From assembly GCA_022571515.1 (NCBI GenBank), contig JACZXQ010000001.1, positions 62,001 to 126,000 on the forward strand: DNA of 64,000 nt. The letters are read 5' to 3'. Made by a program: the position numbers and the translations under genes. Positions 50,975 through 61,022 of the stretch are shown piece after piece. Position 1 is the first letter of the stretch. Each line of letters starts with the position of its first letter. The stretch is from Gemmatimonadota bacterium. GTDB lineage: Bacteria > Gemmatimonadota > Gemmatimonadetes > Longimicrobiales > Gaopeijiaceae. The notes beneath the pieces are model-generated. The model searched no databases. It was not told where the DNA came from and saw nothing but the letters and a program-made list of their open reading frames with translations.

Positions 50975-50990
50975 GCCCCCCGTTGGGGGC
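50975..50990 (+). terminator. Hairpin after the small lipoprotein gene
   Basis: GCCCCC (50975-50980) pairs with GGGGGC (50985-50990) around a CGTT loop. The following bases TTCCGCTCC contain only a short T pair, so it is a weak intrinsic terminator at most. Confidence 0.35.
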
Positions 50991-51033
50991 TTCCGCTCCC
51001 TACCATCGCCCACGTCGGGCCATGTGTGCAAAA

Positions 51034-51065
51034 GGGAGGGGGACGCGATCTCGCGCCCCCCTCCC
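51034..51065 (-). terminator. Rho-independent terminator of the SusC/SusD operon
   Basis: GGGAGGGGGACGCGA (51034-51048) and TCGCGCCCCCCTCCC (51051-51065) pair in a stem of about 15 bp with one mismatch. Read on the minus strand the stem is followed by TTTT. It starts 23 bases past the SusD stop and so ends the SusC-SusD transcript. Confidence 0.85.
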
Positions 51066-51087
51066 GGTCCAGACTTACAGCTGAGGC

Positions 51088-52707
51088 TTACCCTTCACCG
51101 TTGAAGGCGTAGGTGCTCAGGGGGGCGCCCATCTCCCCACCGGGCCCGCCGAAGGTCTCACAGGGCAGCTGCTGAAGCACCTGGAGCTCCTGACACGGAA
51201 CCGGGAACTGGAGGGGGGTGTCCTTCCAGAGGTCTCCCCAACCACGTCCGTCGAAGTACCAGGGGTTACCGGCGAGACCGACGAACTGGGTCTCCATCCG
51301 CTTCTCCCACTTCAGCATCTCCCACAGGTTCCCGCAGGGACCGTTGGGAAGGTGCGGCACGCAACTGGTGTTGGTGCCTCCCGCGTCCGTGGCGTTCAAC
51401 CCTGCCTCCACTCGGGTCTCGTTGATGATGAGGGCAGCGCCGCCCTTGTCACCCGATCTGAACAGGGCCTCGGCCTTGAGCAGCCGCATCTCGGTGTGGT
51501 CGATCTCCTTCTGGTTCATTTCGAGATCGTAACCGTCCACTCCCCAGTACTCCCGACCCTTCCAGGTCTTGTACCAGGACCAACGCCACACGCCGCGCTC
51601 GGGCTTCTTCCACGTGTTCCCTAAGTGGCTCGACTTGGTGATCTCGAACTTCGTGCCCTTGGCGGCCCTCTGCTCCTCCACGGTCGTCCCCTGGGGGAAG
51701 CGGAGGTCAGGCGTCACGATCAGGACCGGCTCGCCGTCGGCGAACTGATAACTCTTCTCGGTGAGGCCAAGATCATGCCAGCGGTCGACGTCCCCGCTCT
51801 GGTCGGCCATGCCGTACATGAAGTACGCGTTCTGGCTCCACCCGTAGTACGAGCCGTACCCCAGGACGTCCAGCGACCAGCCGTTGTAGTCGTCGTAGAA
51901 CGGGACCAGGTCCTCGGTGATCCCCGCGTCCACGTCGGCGACCACGGCGCTCCAGTTCACCGCCGCCCGTTCCGACTCCGTCCGCGCCACCTGGGCACGG
52001 AACCGGGCCTTGTACGAATGGGCCACACGGGCCAGTTCCGGACCCGAGAGCGTGATCTGCATCCAACCCAGGGGCAGCGTGAAGCTGGCGCCGCTGGAGA
52101 GGCTGATGGCCTCGTCGAAGTATGCCAACGCCCTTTCCATGAGGGTGTTGTAATCCAGGATCTCCTGCTCCTCGTTCAGGTCCGTGGTCTCGTCAACGGC
52201 GAAGCCGCGGTCGTAGAACATGGCGAGGGTCGCGTGGGAGAGTCCCAGGTTGAACTTCCCGAAGGCCGTGATCCGAAGCACGTCGGCGGCGCCGAGCTCG
52301 TCCGCGATCTCCGGGTCCTCCAGAGCCGCCAGGCCGTTGGCGACGGCCGAGATGGCCCGATAGGAGCGGTACCAAGGTCGGACGAAGTTGTTGTAGCTGC
52401 TCGCCGCCACGTTGTTGTCCATGGAGATCCGGGGGAGTCGTCCGTACTTCTCCATCCCGGAGTTGGACCACGGCGCGTTGTGCTGGAACGCCGCGTTGCT
52501 CATGAACATCCCGGGGCCGCCGTAGGCGTTGACCCCGTTGAACCAGGTGTTGAACGAGCCCGCGATCAGTGATTCCACGTCCCCAGCCGATGCCAGGGAG
52601 CGGGCCGCGTCCGGCGCGTTCTGGTTCGCGATCTCCAGGTCGGCACAAGCCGCCGCTCCGAAGAGCAGCAGCGAGCCGACGGCAAGATACCTAAATGACT
52701 TTCTCAT
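51088..52707 (-). CDS. SusD/RagB-like outer membrane lipoprotein
   Basis: A 539-residue surface lipoprotein (lipobox GAAAC, Cys about residue 21). The opening DLEIANQNAPDAARSLASAGDVESLIAGSFNTW is the typical SusD start, and the TPR-like helices continue to EMLKWEKRMETQFVGLAGNPWYFDGRGWGDLW. SusD proteins bind glycans or peptides and pass them to the SusC channel as a lid. It is 13 bases downstream of SusC in the same operon and is followed by a strong terminator. No glycoside hydrolase is linked, so the substrate is unknown; a peptide or small molecule is possible. Confidence 0.92.
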   Translation of the reverse strand: MRKSFRYLAVGSLLLFGAAACADLEIANQNAPDAARSLASAGDVESLIAGSFNTWFNGVNAYGGPGMFMSNAAFQHNAPWSNSGMEKYGRLPRISMDNNVAASSYNNFVRPWYRSYRAISAVANGLAALEDPEIADELGAADVLRITAFGKFNLGLSHATLAMFYDRGFAVDETTDLNEEQEILDYNTLMERALAYFDEAISLSSGASFTLPLGWMQITLSGPELARVAHSYKARFRAQVARTESERAAVNWSAVVADVDAGITEDLVPFYDDYNGWSLDVLGYGSYYGWSQNAYFMYGMADQSGDVDRWHDLGLTEKSYQFADGEPVLIVTPDLRFPQGTTVEEQRAAKGTKFEITKSSHLGNTWKKPERGVWRWSWYKTWKGREYWGVDGYDLEMNQKEIDHTEMRLLKAEALFRSGDKGGAALIINETRVEAGLNATDAGGTNTSCVPHLPNGPCGNLWEMLKWEKRMETQFVGLAGNPWYFDGRGWGDLWKDTPLQFPVPCQELQVLQQLPCETFGGPGGEMGAPLSTYAFNGEG

Positions 52708-52719
52708 TGATCGGCTCCC

Positions 52720-55700
52720 TTAGAAGATGAACTCGATGGCGGCGGTCCAGGTCCGGAAGTTCGGGTACGTGTACCCGTCCACCCGGGCGATGGCGGAGGA
52801 ACCGGTGTCGCCACCGGTCTTCCCCACCTCGGGATCGTAGCCACGATAGTCGGTCCAGGTGAACAGGTTCCGGCCCACCAGGCTGAGGGCCAGGCCTGCG
52901 AATTGGCCCATTCCCGGAATGACACCCAGCTGCGAGGGGTTGAACCGGTAGCTCAGGGACACTTCCCGGAGCTTCGTGAAGGAGGCGTCCTCGACAAAGA
53001 TGCTGCTGGGTCCGAGACCGCTCACCGCGTACCAGGCGTCGTAGTAGCCGATGGGCTTCTTGTCGGCGTCAGGAACGTTGTCCTGGCCGAAGATGCCCGT
53101 CATGCGCTTGAACGTGCCCCACTGTAGCGGCTGGTTGTACACGTCGAAGCCGGCGCTGCGGCTCAAGAGAGCGTAGGCCGTCAGCCCCTTGAAGCTCATC
53201 GTGGTGGAGATACCGAAGTTGTAGTCCGGCATCGTGTTCCCCACCTCGCAGAACTGCGTCTCCTCGCCCGTGGACCGGTCTATGCAGAAGCCACCGAAGG
53301 GTGTCCCCCACTTCAGGGTTTTGCCGCCGACCACGGCGCCGTCTACACCCCACTGGGGGTTGGCGAAGCCGCCGCCGCCGGTCCAGACCAGGAAGCCGTC
53401 GTTGTTGACCTCGAAGCCGTCGCAGCTCATGGCGGCCGGCAAGTGTGCGCAACTCATGGCGGCCTGGATGCCGTAGAACGTCCCCACCTTCTCGCCCTCA
53501 CGGGCGTAGAAGACGTTCCCCATTGCCTGGCCGCCGACGCCGTAGGTGAAGGCCGGAACGCTCAGGCTCGTGATCTCGGACTTGGTGGCGTCGTAGAGGA
53601 TCTTCGCGCGCCAGCTGAAGTCGGGTCGATCCACGAGCCGCAGGTCGAGGGTGGCCTCCCAGGTCTTGCTCTGGATGGTCCCCGCGTTCTGCCACTGGCT
53701 CTGGAAGCCGGAATACGCCGGCTGGGGAACCTGGAGGATCTGGTCCTCCGTCGTGGACTGGGCGTAGGTCAGGGTGAGGATGGCCCTGTAGTCCAGCATG
53801 GCCATGTCGAGCCCGGCCTCGTGCTCCTTGGAGAACTCGGGCTTCAGGCTGCGGTTCCCCAGGTTGACCGGGGAGATACGACCGCCGGAGACGCTGTAGG
53901 TCTCATACTGGGCGGAGAACCTGGGACGACCGCCGGCGGTGCCCAGGGAGTAGCGGAACTTCAGATCGTCGATGAACGGGACGTTCTCGAAGAAGTCCTC
54001 CTGGCTGATGCGCCAGGCACCCGCGACGCGGTAGTACCACTGGCGCCGCGCTTCGTCCCCGAAGAGGGAGCTCCCGTCGTTCCGGATCAGAGCATCGACA
54101 ATGTACTTGTCGTACATGTCGAAGTTCGTGATCAGGAAGTAACCGTCGCTGCGAACAGTGCTCACGTACGAGCCCGCGCTGAGGCGGTCCGGGTTGGTGT
54201 TGTCCAGCGTTGGGACGTCGCCCACGGCGAACTCACTGCCGCTGGTGTCGTGATCCTCGTAGTCCTCGTTCTCGAAGAGGTATCGGACCTGTGTGGAGTT
54301 GATGATCTGGTCCGTAAGGTTGAAGCGCGTGGAAGCGGTGATGCTCGCGTTCAGGGCCTCGTTCTGGCTTGTGAACTTGTAGAGCGTCCCAGTGTTCACG
54401 CTGGACGGGCTGATGGTGCGGTAGCCCTTCGCCCGGTAGTTCTCCCGGTTGTTGTCGAGCCGGTCGAAGCTGACGTTCGAGTCGATCTTGAGCCAGTCGG
54501 TGGGCGCGTACCGAATGTTCGTGCTCCCGAGGAAGCGAGCCCGCCACTGCATGCGCTCGTAGTTCTTGAGCTCGTAGAGGGGGTTGGCGCTCTCGGCGTC
54601 CGTGGGGTTCACGGAGAGCATGAGCTCACCGGGCTCGTCGGGATCCTCCGCCAGGAGGTCCACCCCGGCGGGCATGCGGGTGAGGTCGAAGATCGTGTTC
54701 CCCGAGGACTCGGCGGGGCGGCCCTGGGAGGACTTGCTGTAGAAGATGCTCGTCTGGACGGTCAACTTCTCACTCACCGCCTGGTCCACGTTCACCCGCA
54801 AGTTGCCCCTCTTGAAGCCGGGCGTGTTGATGATGATGCCTTCCTGGTCGAGGAAGCTGGCCGAGATGTGGAAGTTGGTCCGGCCGGACCGACCCGAGGC
54901 AGAGATGTTGCTCTGCAGGATGGCGTTTTGGGTGAAGAACCGCTGCACCTGGTCGTATGTCTGGCCCGGCCACTTCTGGTCCTGAATGGTGTTCCACTCG
55001 TTGGCGCTCAAGCCCCCTGCGTTCTGCCCGGCAAGCTGCGGCGAGGAGCAGTACAGCCAGTCGCATCCGCTACCGTCGACGTCGATGAACTGGCTGCCGT
55101 CCGGCGTCAGCGCATACTCGTGGACCTCCGTCAGGAGGAACTCGGGCGTGCCGCCGAGAGAGCTTCGGCCGTACTCGTTGCGGAACGTGTAGGTGACGTG
55201 GTCGTCGGCGATCTCAGCCCCGCGCCTGGTGCGGATCTGGATCACGCCGTTTCCCGCGCGAGACCCGTAGAGGGAGGCCGCGGCGGCGCCCTTCACTATC
55301 TCGATGCTCATGATGTCGAGGGCGTCTAGATCCACAAGGCTGGAGCCCAGGATCACGCCGTCCACGATGTAGAGCGGCTCCTGGCTGCGGCCCGAGGCGT
55401 CAAGGCTGGTCACACCCCGAAGGAGGATGGACGGGGCGGCTCCTGGACGGCCGCTTCCCCTCACCACCGTCACACCGGCGACCTTACCCTGGAGCGCCTG
55501 GGCGGCGTTCATGGTGGGCACCGGTAGGTCGCGCATGTTCACCTGAGCCACGTCGAACGGCAGTTTCGTGCGCTGCGTGGCCCCGACGACGCCCGTCACC
55601 ACGATCTCACTCAGCGAGATCGCCTGGGAGATCATCCGCAGGTTTGTCGTGGTGGTCTCACCGGAGGTGACGTTCACGGTCTGCGTCGCGGTCCCATAAC

Positions 55701-55980
55701 CGATCAACAGCGCCCGCAGCGTATACTGCCCGGTGGGAATATTGAGGAGGAGGAATCTCCCCGTGGGCCGGGTGAGGCCCCCGAGAGTCGTTTCGCCGGT
55801 CGCGACGTTTCCCAGGGTTATCTGGACCGCGTCGAGCGGCTCACCCGTGGCGGCGCTTAGTATGGTGCCCGTGACCGAGCCGGTCTGCGCTTGCGCGTCA
55901 GCCGGCGAAGCCGCAAGCAAGGCCAAGCCTGCCACCAGGCCCACCGTCAAGCGGGCTAGTCTGTAACTGAGCAGGTTCAC
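52720..55980 (-). CDS. SusC/RagA-like TonB-linked outer membrane receptor
   Basis: A 1086-residue TonB-dependent channel. Signal peptide 1-about 31; carboxypeptidase-regulatory domain about 34-115 (GSVTGTILSAATGEP, GRFLLLNIPTGQY); plug about 125-255 with SusC signatures ALQGKVAGVTVV, SILLRGV, EPLYIVDGV and GSRAGNGVIQIRTRRG; then a beta barrel ending in an aromatic terminal strand (AAIEFIF). A segment at 875-890 has a cysteine pair (MSCAHLPAAMSC). It starts with GTG 55980 behind GGGAGGT at ideal spacing. TonB-driven import of the substrate bound by the neighbouring SusD is the expected role. Confidence 0.93.
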   Translation of the reverse strand: MNLLSYRLARLTVGLVAGLALLAASPADAQAQTGSVTGTILSAATGEPLDAVQITLGNVATGETTLGGLTRPTGRFLLLNIPTGQYTLRALLIGYGTATQTVNVTSGETTTTNLRMISQAISLSEIVVTGVVGATQRTKLPFDVAQVNMRDLPVPTMNAAQALQGKVAGVTVVRGSGRPGAAPSILLRGVTSLDASGRSQEPLYIVDGVILGSSLVDLDALDIMSIEIVKGAAAASLYGSRAGNGVIQIRTRRGAEIADDHVTYTFRNEYGRSSLGGTPEFLLTEVHEYALTPDGSQFIDVDGSGCDWLYCSSPQLAGQNAGGLSANEWNTIQDQKWPGQTYDQVQRFFTQNAILQSNISASGRSGRTNFHISASFLDQEGIIINTPGFKRGNLRVNVDQAVSEKLTVQTSIFYSKSSQGRPAESSGNTIFDLTRMPAGVDLLAEDPDEPGELMLSVNPTDAESANPLYELKNYERMQWRARFLGSTNIRYAPTDWLKIDSNVSFDRLDNNRENYRAKGYRTISPSSVNTGTLYKFTSQNEALNASITASTRFNLTDQIINSTQVRYLFENEDYEDHDTSGSEFAVGDVPTLDNTNPDRLSAGSYVSTVRSDGYFLITNFDMYDKYIVDALIRNDGSSLFGDEARRQWYYRVAGAWRISQEDFFENVPFIDDLKFRYSLGTAGGRPRFSAQYETYSVSGGRISPVNLGNRSLKPEFSKEHEAGLDMAMLDYRAILTLTYAQSTTEDQILQVPQPAYSGFQSQWQNAGTIQSKTWEATLDLRLVDRPDFSWRAKILYDATKSEITSLSVPAFTYGVGGQAMGNVFYAREGEKVGTFYGIQAAMSCAHLPAAMSCDGFEVNNDGFLVWTGGGGFANPQWGVDGAVVGGKTLKWGTPFGGFCIDRSTGEETQFCEVGNTMPDYNFGISTTMSFKGLTAYALLSRSAGFDVYNQPLQWGTFKRMTGIFGQDNVPDADKKPIGYYDAWYAVSGLGPSSIFVEDASFTKLREVSLSYRFNPSQLGVIPGMGQFAGLALSLVGRNLFTWTDYRGYDPEVGKTGGDTGSSAIARVDGYTYPNFRTWTAAIEFIF

Positions 55981-56374
55981 TTAAACCTCCCTGTGGGTTG
56001 CAAGAGTTCGGGGTTTCCGGTGGTGTGAGCCAGGTTCGGACGAACCCGTTGGAGTCGAGTGACCGACCGGCCCCGAGGGCGGATGTGGGGTAGCCACAGC
56101 CGTTTCCACGGCTGAGCTGGTTGCGATTACGTCGGCAGGAAGCCGAACGCCACGACACGCCAGAGGCCACGCACACTTCCGCGTGGTCTCTCGGTGGCTC
56201 TCATCGCTGTGGGCGGGGGGCAGAACAAAGCGTGCTTCCAAGTGGTCTCCTGTCGTGAGGGCGAACGTCGCGATGCACGTCAGTGTCGTGAAGGCGGGAC
56301 CACAATACGGGTGCATAGTAGGCTCGTATAACGATTGACGCAACAAGCGTGTTCCGAGTTTCCCAAAGACCCCC
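55981..56374 (-). promoter_or_regulatory. Upstream region of the SusC/SusD operon
   Basis: No gene is supported in these 394 bases. The ribosome site GGGAGG lies just before the SusC start at 55984-55991. A short inverted repeat CCACGC/GCGTGG (56167-56186) is visible. No sigma/anti-sigma pair is adjacent, so regulation is unknown. Confidence 0.3.
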
Positions 56375-57337
56375 CTACGGATTCAGACTGGCGAAGAACT
56401 CCAGGATCTCAGCCGTGGTGTCGAAGTTGCGGCTGTTGGTCCCGTTGAAGACGCTCCAGGGGCCCGTGTCCCCCGGCCAGGTGTGCCCCCCATTGTGCAC
56501 CCGGAAGTGAACGACCGCAGCACCCTCCGCGCAGCCATCGAACCGGTACGTGGTCACCCAGGTGCCGTCCCGGGCCGTATCCGGCCGCTCACCCAGAACG
56601 GGGACCGAGTCGCAAGTCATCATCCGGACCCACGTGTCCACGGTCCTGGGGGCCGACAGGATGCTGGCCCGGATGCCGTAGCCGTCGTAGAAGGCCAAGG
56701 GGTCTCGGTCTCCATGGACGATGGCCACGGGGAACGCGCCGCGGGGTTGGCACTCCCTGGACACGACGGAGAACATCGCCGCGGCCACACCTGCGATCCC
56801 TGCCGGCGGCATGTCGCTCTGGCAACCGTAGAGCTGAGCCAGTTGTCCACCCTGTGCGAAGCCCGCCACATACACACGCGTGGTGTCCACCGGAAGACGG
56901 TCGGCCAGATGCCTGATCAGGGTCGTGATGAACGAGACGTCGTCAGCCTCGAGGACCTCCGCAAGGGTGCATTGCCCGCAGCCGACGGTCCAGGTGTCCT
57001 CCATGCCGGACGGATAGACCGTGATGAAGCCGACGGCGTCGGTCGTCGCGTCCGCCCTTAGGCGCCTATGGAAGGCCTCTCCGTCCTCACCCCCTCCGTG
57101 GAGGAAAATGAGGAGCGGATATCGTTGGGCGCCGGACATCCCCGGCGGAGTGTGGAGGAAATACTTCCGGTTGTACCGGCCGGAGTGCACCCATACGCCC
57201 AACTCGCCTTCGCCGTCCTCCTTGGTGAAATCGAATCCCGCGGGATCGCCTGAATCACATCCGGAGAGGACGAAGCCGAGCAGGGCCAGGCACAGGACCG
57301 GAGCAGGTCTCATGAGATCTCTGATGGGAAGGGTCAT
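56375..57337 (-). CDS. PHB-depolymerase/LpqC-like esterase lipoprotein, nucleophile serine replaced
   Basis: A 320-residue lipoprotein (lipobox LSGC, Cys27). The fold is the alpha/beta hydrolase of the esterase-PHB-depolymerase family: oxyanion region FLHGGGEDG (about 78-86), acid region HGDRDP (about 208-213) and catalytic His285 in HNGGHTWPG. The nucleophile elbow, normally G-x-S-x-G, reads GFAQGG at 159-164 with Ala161 in the serine position (codon GCA, one base from TCA). If correct the protein cannot work as a serine hydrolase and may only bind. The start is uncertain between 57337 and 57313; both open on the lipoprotein signal. It lies divergent from the TonB receptor at 57571. Confidence 0.85.
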   Translation of the reverse strand: MTLPIRDLMRPAPVLCLALLGFVLSGCDSGDPAGFDFTKEDGEGELGVWVHSGRYNRKYFLHTPPGMSGAQRYPLLIFLHGGGEDGEAFHRRLRADATTDAVGFITVYPSGMEDTWTVGCGQCTLAEVLEADDVSFITTLIRHLADRLPVDTTRVYVAGFAQGGQLAQLYGCQSDMPPAGIAGVAAAMFSVVSRECQPRGAFPVAIVHGDRDPLAFYDGYGIRASILSAPRTVDTWVRMMTCDSVPVLGERPDTARDGTWVTTYRFDGCAEGAAVVHFRVHNGGHTWPGDTGPWSVFNGTNSRNFDTTAEILEFFASLNP

Positions 57338-57570
57338 GGGCTCATTGGAGAGGTGTCCCTCTCCCAAAATATACGTCTTGAAGCTTCAAAGTATCCAATG
57401 GTGACCGGAGGATCCACGTCGCACCCACCCCTGGAAGCCTTCTAGCACTCAGGAGCGGAGACGCCGATAGCCAGGGATGGGGCCGCCATCTGGACGGGAC
57501 GAAGCCGCAAACTGTATCTTCCGCGCATCAGGGAGCCACGCCGACCTTGTTTCCAGGACAGGAGCATCCC

Positions 57571-60500
57571 ATGGCCCGCGTCCGTCGTGCCTCTCTTCCA
57601 CTGGTCCTTTTGGTGCTTGCGCTGAGCCTACACCCAACCCAGACCTCGGCTCAGTCCCAGACAACTTCCTCCGTGCGTGGTACGGTGGTGGGCCCGGACG
57701 GTTCCGGCATCGCCGAGGCGACGGTACGCATCCGTCACACCCTCACCGGGGCCGAGCGGTCGACGGCCACGAATCAGGAGGGCCGCTTTCTCATTCTCCT
57801 GCTCCAACCCGGAGGCCCCTACACCGTCACGGTATTCCACATCGCCTTCGGCGAGTTCACTGAGGAGGGCATCCAGCTCCGAGTGGGCCAGACCTACACG
57901 GTGGGCGCGGCGCTTCAGGAGCAGGCTATCGAGTTGGAGGGCGTCGCGGTGAGCGTGGATCGGAACGCGATCTTCAATCCCAATCAGGTGGGCCCCGCCA
58001 CGCTCCTCAACGAGCGTGCCATTGAATCGATTCCCATCCTCTCCCGCGACATCATGGAGCTTGCCGTCCTGTCGCCGCTGGTGCGGACCACCGAGAGTGG
58101 GGGCTTCTCCGTCGGCGGGCAGAACGATCGATACAACGCCATTCTGGTGGACGGCCTCCTCAACAAAGACGCCTTCGGTCTCACGGCCGGAGGAGTCCCC
58201 GGGGCCCAGGCCGGTGCGAAGCTCCTTCCCATCGACGCGGTGTCCCAATACGAGATCCTGACGGCGCCCTTCGACGCTCGTCTCTCGGGCTTCGCGGGCG
58301 GAGTCATGAACGCGATCACGAAGACCGGGACCAACGACTGGCGCTTGCGCACCTTGGCCGTCGGACGGCACGAGGCGCTCATGGGGGAACTCACCCTTCC
58401 GTCCGGTCCCGCCAAGGCTTCGGGAGTCGAGCGCACGCTTCTCGGATTATCCGCCGGGGGGCCCATCATCCGCGACAAAGCGCACGTCTTCATCTCCGGT
58501 GAGTTCGAGAGGCGGCGGCAGCCACCCTCCGGCTACAACATCGGGCGTGACCACCCTGCGCTCGTGGGAATCAACCCGGACAACATGCGGGACTTCCAGG
58601 AAGCGTTTCTCGCCAACTTCGGCGTGGATGCGGGGATCGCTGCTCCTTACTCCCTGGAACAGTCGCTGGCCAACGTCTTCGCCCGCGTGGATTGGAACTT
58701 CGAGGGCGGGAACCGGCTGACCGTCCGCAACGTCTTCGCATACGCCGCCAACGACGAGAGCCCGAACCGATCGCCCTTCGAACCGTACGAGCTGTCCTCC
58801 AACGCCGTGTTCCGGACATCCACCAGCAACACTGCCTCCATCCAGTTCTTCTCCGACCTGGGCACGCGCGGCGGGAACGAGATCGACCTCACCGTCCAGC
58901 GCACGACGGATCGGACCACGCCGGCCAGCACGTGGCCTCAGATCGAGGCCGTGCTTCTGAGCCCCGACCAGTCCTTCACATCCAGTCGGCCCGTGCGAGC
59001 GGGGGCTCAGTTCTTCGCCCAGCAGAATGACCTGGCCCAGACCAGCGCCCGCCTCTCCAATACCCTTACGCTGGCCAGTGGACGGAGCACGTGGACCCTG
59101 GGCGTCATGGGTACGTGGTACGACATCGAGCACGAGTATCTGCCCGGCGCGACCGGAGCGTACGTCTTCCCGAGTTGGACCGACGTGCTGCTCAACGCGC
59201 CGGAGGAGTATCAGCGCACCGTGCTCCTGGAGGGGCAGTCCCCGGGGATCGGTTTCAACGTGGCCGAGCTGGGCGCCTTCGTGCAGAACCAGCTCGAGCT
59301 GGGAAATCTCACCCTCCGCTTCGGCCTGCGCATGGACGTCCCCTTCGTCATGGACCACCCCGAGGAGAACCCCCAGATCCTCGATTTCTTCTACCGCAGC
59401 ACCGCCTACGTGCCCTCCGGGAATGTCCTCTTCTCCCCCCGCCTCAGCTTCAACTGGCAAAGCGGTGGGGAGCGCCGGACCCAGGTGCGGGGAGGCGCCG
59501 GCCTCTTCACGGGCCAGCTTCCCTACGTGTGGCTGTCCAACGCGTTCCACAATACGGGGCTGCGCTCCGTGACCCGGTCCTGCTTCGGCCGGTGGTACGA
59601 GGACCCGCTGGTAGGGAACACTGCGCCGCCCTTCGATCCCAACGACCCGAATCCCACGTGCCTCTTTGGTCCCCCCTCGGAGGTGCGCACGGTCACCCTG
59701 TTCGAGAAGGGCTTCACGTATCCCCAGTATGGGAAGGTCTCCATCGCGGTGGACCGGGAGCTCTCCTCCACCCTCAGCGCCTCGCTAGGCTTCATCTTCA
59801 GCCACTCCATCAACCAGATCATCCTGCGAGAGCTGAACATCCTCCCACAGGACACGGGCCTGGGCCCACTCCGGGGCTACGGCACGTCCCGCACCTACTT
59901 CGGCGCGCCCTCCGACGACGGCTTCAATCCCATCCGGTTGCTGCCGGGATACGACCAGGTCCTGCTCGCCACCAACGGAGGTGGGGATCGCTCCTACTCC
60001 GTCAGCGCGGAGCTTCGTGGCGCCCTCACGGACCGGGTGGCCCTCCAGGCCGGATACGCCTACGCCCGCTCGTACGACCGCATGAGCCTGGCGTCGGTGG
60101 ACCTCATCTCGAACTTCGGGCTCACGCCAACCCACGGGAACCCCAACGAGCCACCCCTCACGCCGTCCAACTTCGACCGGCCCCACAAGGTCGTTCTCGC
60201 GGTGTACGGGGCGCCGATCCCCGGGCTCGAGGACACGGAGATCTCCTTCCTGTACACCGGGGAATCGGGGCTTCCGTTCTCCTATGTCTACCGCGGCGAC
60301 CTGAACGGCGACGGATACCCGGGCCCGGGTCCGGCCTTCGATCGGAACAACGACTTGGTGTACGTCCCCCTCGACGTCTTCGAGTTGCCTTCGAGCATCG
60401 GGACGTCCATGCGCCTGGCTGCCGCCCTCGCGACGGACGAGTGCCTCAAGAAGTTCCGGGGTCAAATCATGCTGAGGAACCACTGCCGGGCGCCGTGGCA

Positions 60501-60831
60501 GAACCGGCTGGACCTCCGGGTCGCCCACACGACGCGCATAGGGGGCGCTGCGGTCCGGTTCGAGGCGGACATGATCAACCTGTTGAACTTCATGGACTCC
60601 GATCGGGGGCTCGTGCGATCCATACGCCCCGTGTCCTCCCTCCTGGAGCCTCTCGAGCGCCTCATCCCTGGCAACGGCGAGCTCATGTCCGAGTGGGCTG
60701 GGGGCATCCTACCGTTCCGCGACGAGGAGGGTCGGCTGGTCGTCCCGGAGCCCTGGTCCGTAGTGTCTCCCGAGTCGCAGTGGCAGGCGCAGTTCGGCGT
60801 GCGCGTGACGTTCGGCGGAGGCGGGCGCTGA
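57571..60831 (+). CDS. Oar-like TonB-dependent receptor with carboxypeptidase-regulatory domain
   Basis: A 1086-residue outer-membrane receptor. Signal peptide 1-about 28; carboxypeptidase-regulatory-like domain about 32-125 (VRGTVVGPDGSGIAEATVRI); plug about 140-250 (IPILSRDIMELAVLSPLV, NDRYNAILVDGL, VSQYEILTAPFDARLSGFAGGVMNAITKTG) as in Oar-type receptors; then a long barrel ending in FGVRVTFGGG. No SusD partner is next to it. Start 57571 has AGGAGC five bases before the ATG; a TTG 24 bases upstream is less likely. Substrate unknown. Confidence 0.9.
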   Translation: MARVRRASLPLVLLVLALSLHPTQTSAQSQTTSSVRGTVVGPDGSGIAEATVRIRHTLTGAERSTATNQEGRFLILLLQPGGPYTVTVFHIAFGEFTEEGIQLRVGQTYTVGAALQEQAIELEGVAVSVDRNAIFNPNQVGPATLLNERAIESIPILSRDIMELAVLSPLVRTTESGGFSVGGQNDRYNAILVDGLLNKDAFGLTAGGVPGAQAGAKLLPIDAVSQYEILTAPFDARLSGFAGGVMNAITKTGTNDWRLRTLAVGRHEALMGELTLPSGPAKASGVERTLLGLSAGGPIIRDKAHVFISGEFERRRQPPSGYNIGRDHPALVGINPDNMRDFQEAFLANFGVDAGIAAPYSLEQSLANVFARVDWNFEGGNRLTVRNVFAYAANDESPNRSPFEPYELSSNAVFRTSTSNTASIQFFSDLGTRGGNEIDLTVQRTTDRTTPASTWPQIEAVLLSPDQSFTSSRPVRAGAQFFAQQNDLAQTSARLSNTLTLASGRSTWTLGVMGTWYDIEHEYLPGATGAYVFPSWTDVLLNAPEEYQRTVLLEGQSPGIGFNVAELGAFVQNQLELGNLTLRFGLRMDVPFVMDHPEENPQILDFFYRSTAYVPSGNVLFSPRLSFNWQSGGERRTQVRGGAGLFTGQLPYVWLSNAFHNTGLRSVTRSCFGRWYEDPLVGNTAPPFDPNDPNPTCLFGPPSEVRTVTLFEKGFTYPQYGKVSIAVDRELSSTLSASLGFIFSHSINQIILRELNILPQDTGLGPLRGYGTSRTYFGAPSDDGFNPIRLLPGYDQVLLATNGGGDRSYSVSAELRGALTDRVALQAGYAYARSYDRMSLASVDLISNFGLTPTHGNPNEPPLTPSNFDRPHKVVLAVYGAPIPGLEDTEISFLYTGESGLPFSYVYRGDLNGDGYPGPGPAFDRNNDLVYVPLDVFELPSSIGTSMRLAAALATDECLKKFRGQIMLRNHCRAPWQNRLDLRVAHTTRIGGAAVRFEADMINLLNFMDSDRGLVRSIRPVSSLLEPLERLIPGNGELMSEWAGGILPFRDEEGRLVVPEPWSVVSPESQWQAQFGVRVTFGGGGR

Positions 60832-60836
60832 GCTAC

Positions 60837-60852
60837 GGCGCGGCGCCGCGCC
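60837..60852. other. Perfect 16-base GC palindrome after the TonB receptor gene
   Basis: GGCGCGGCGCCGCGCC is its own complement and could form a six-bp stem with a four-base loop just five bases past the receptor stop. No T-run follows. It may help end transcription; the remaining gap to 61022 shows nothing else. Confidence 0.3.
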
Positions 60853-61022
60853 AGGTCTGCTCGCCCGAGGAGCCATGGAAAAACAGGTTGACGCTGGAGG
60901 TATTGTCGACTTGAGCCCGGCCCCCCAGACTCCGAACGCGCCTTGCCAACAGTAGCCGCCCCCGGATCTATTCTTGAGCGGCCGGGGCGCAGCGGCCCTC
61001 TTCTTCAGCGGAAGCGGGATTC

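Noticed and set aside
51625-52572. Open frame of 315 codons on the plus strand
   Set aside because: Antisense to the SusD gene and without protein-like features.
53443-55329. Open frame of 628 codons on the plus strand
   Set aside because: It lies wholly antisense to the SusC-like gene, whose motifs are complete; long antisense frames are common in GC-rich DNA and the product has no recognisable domain.
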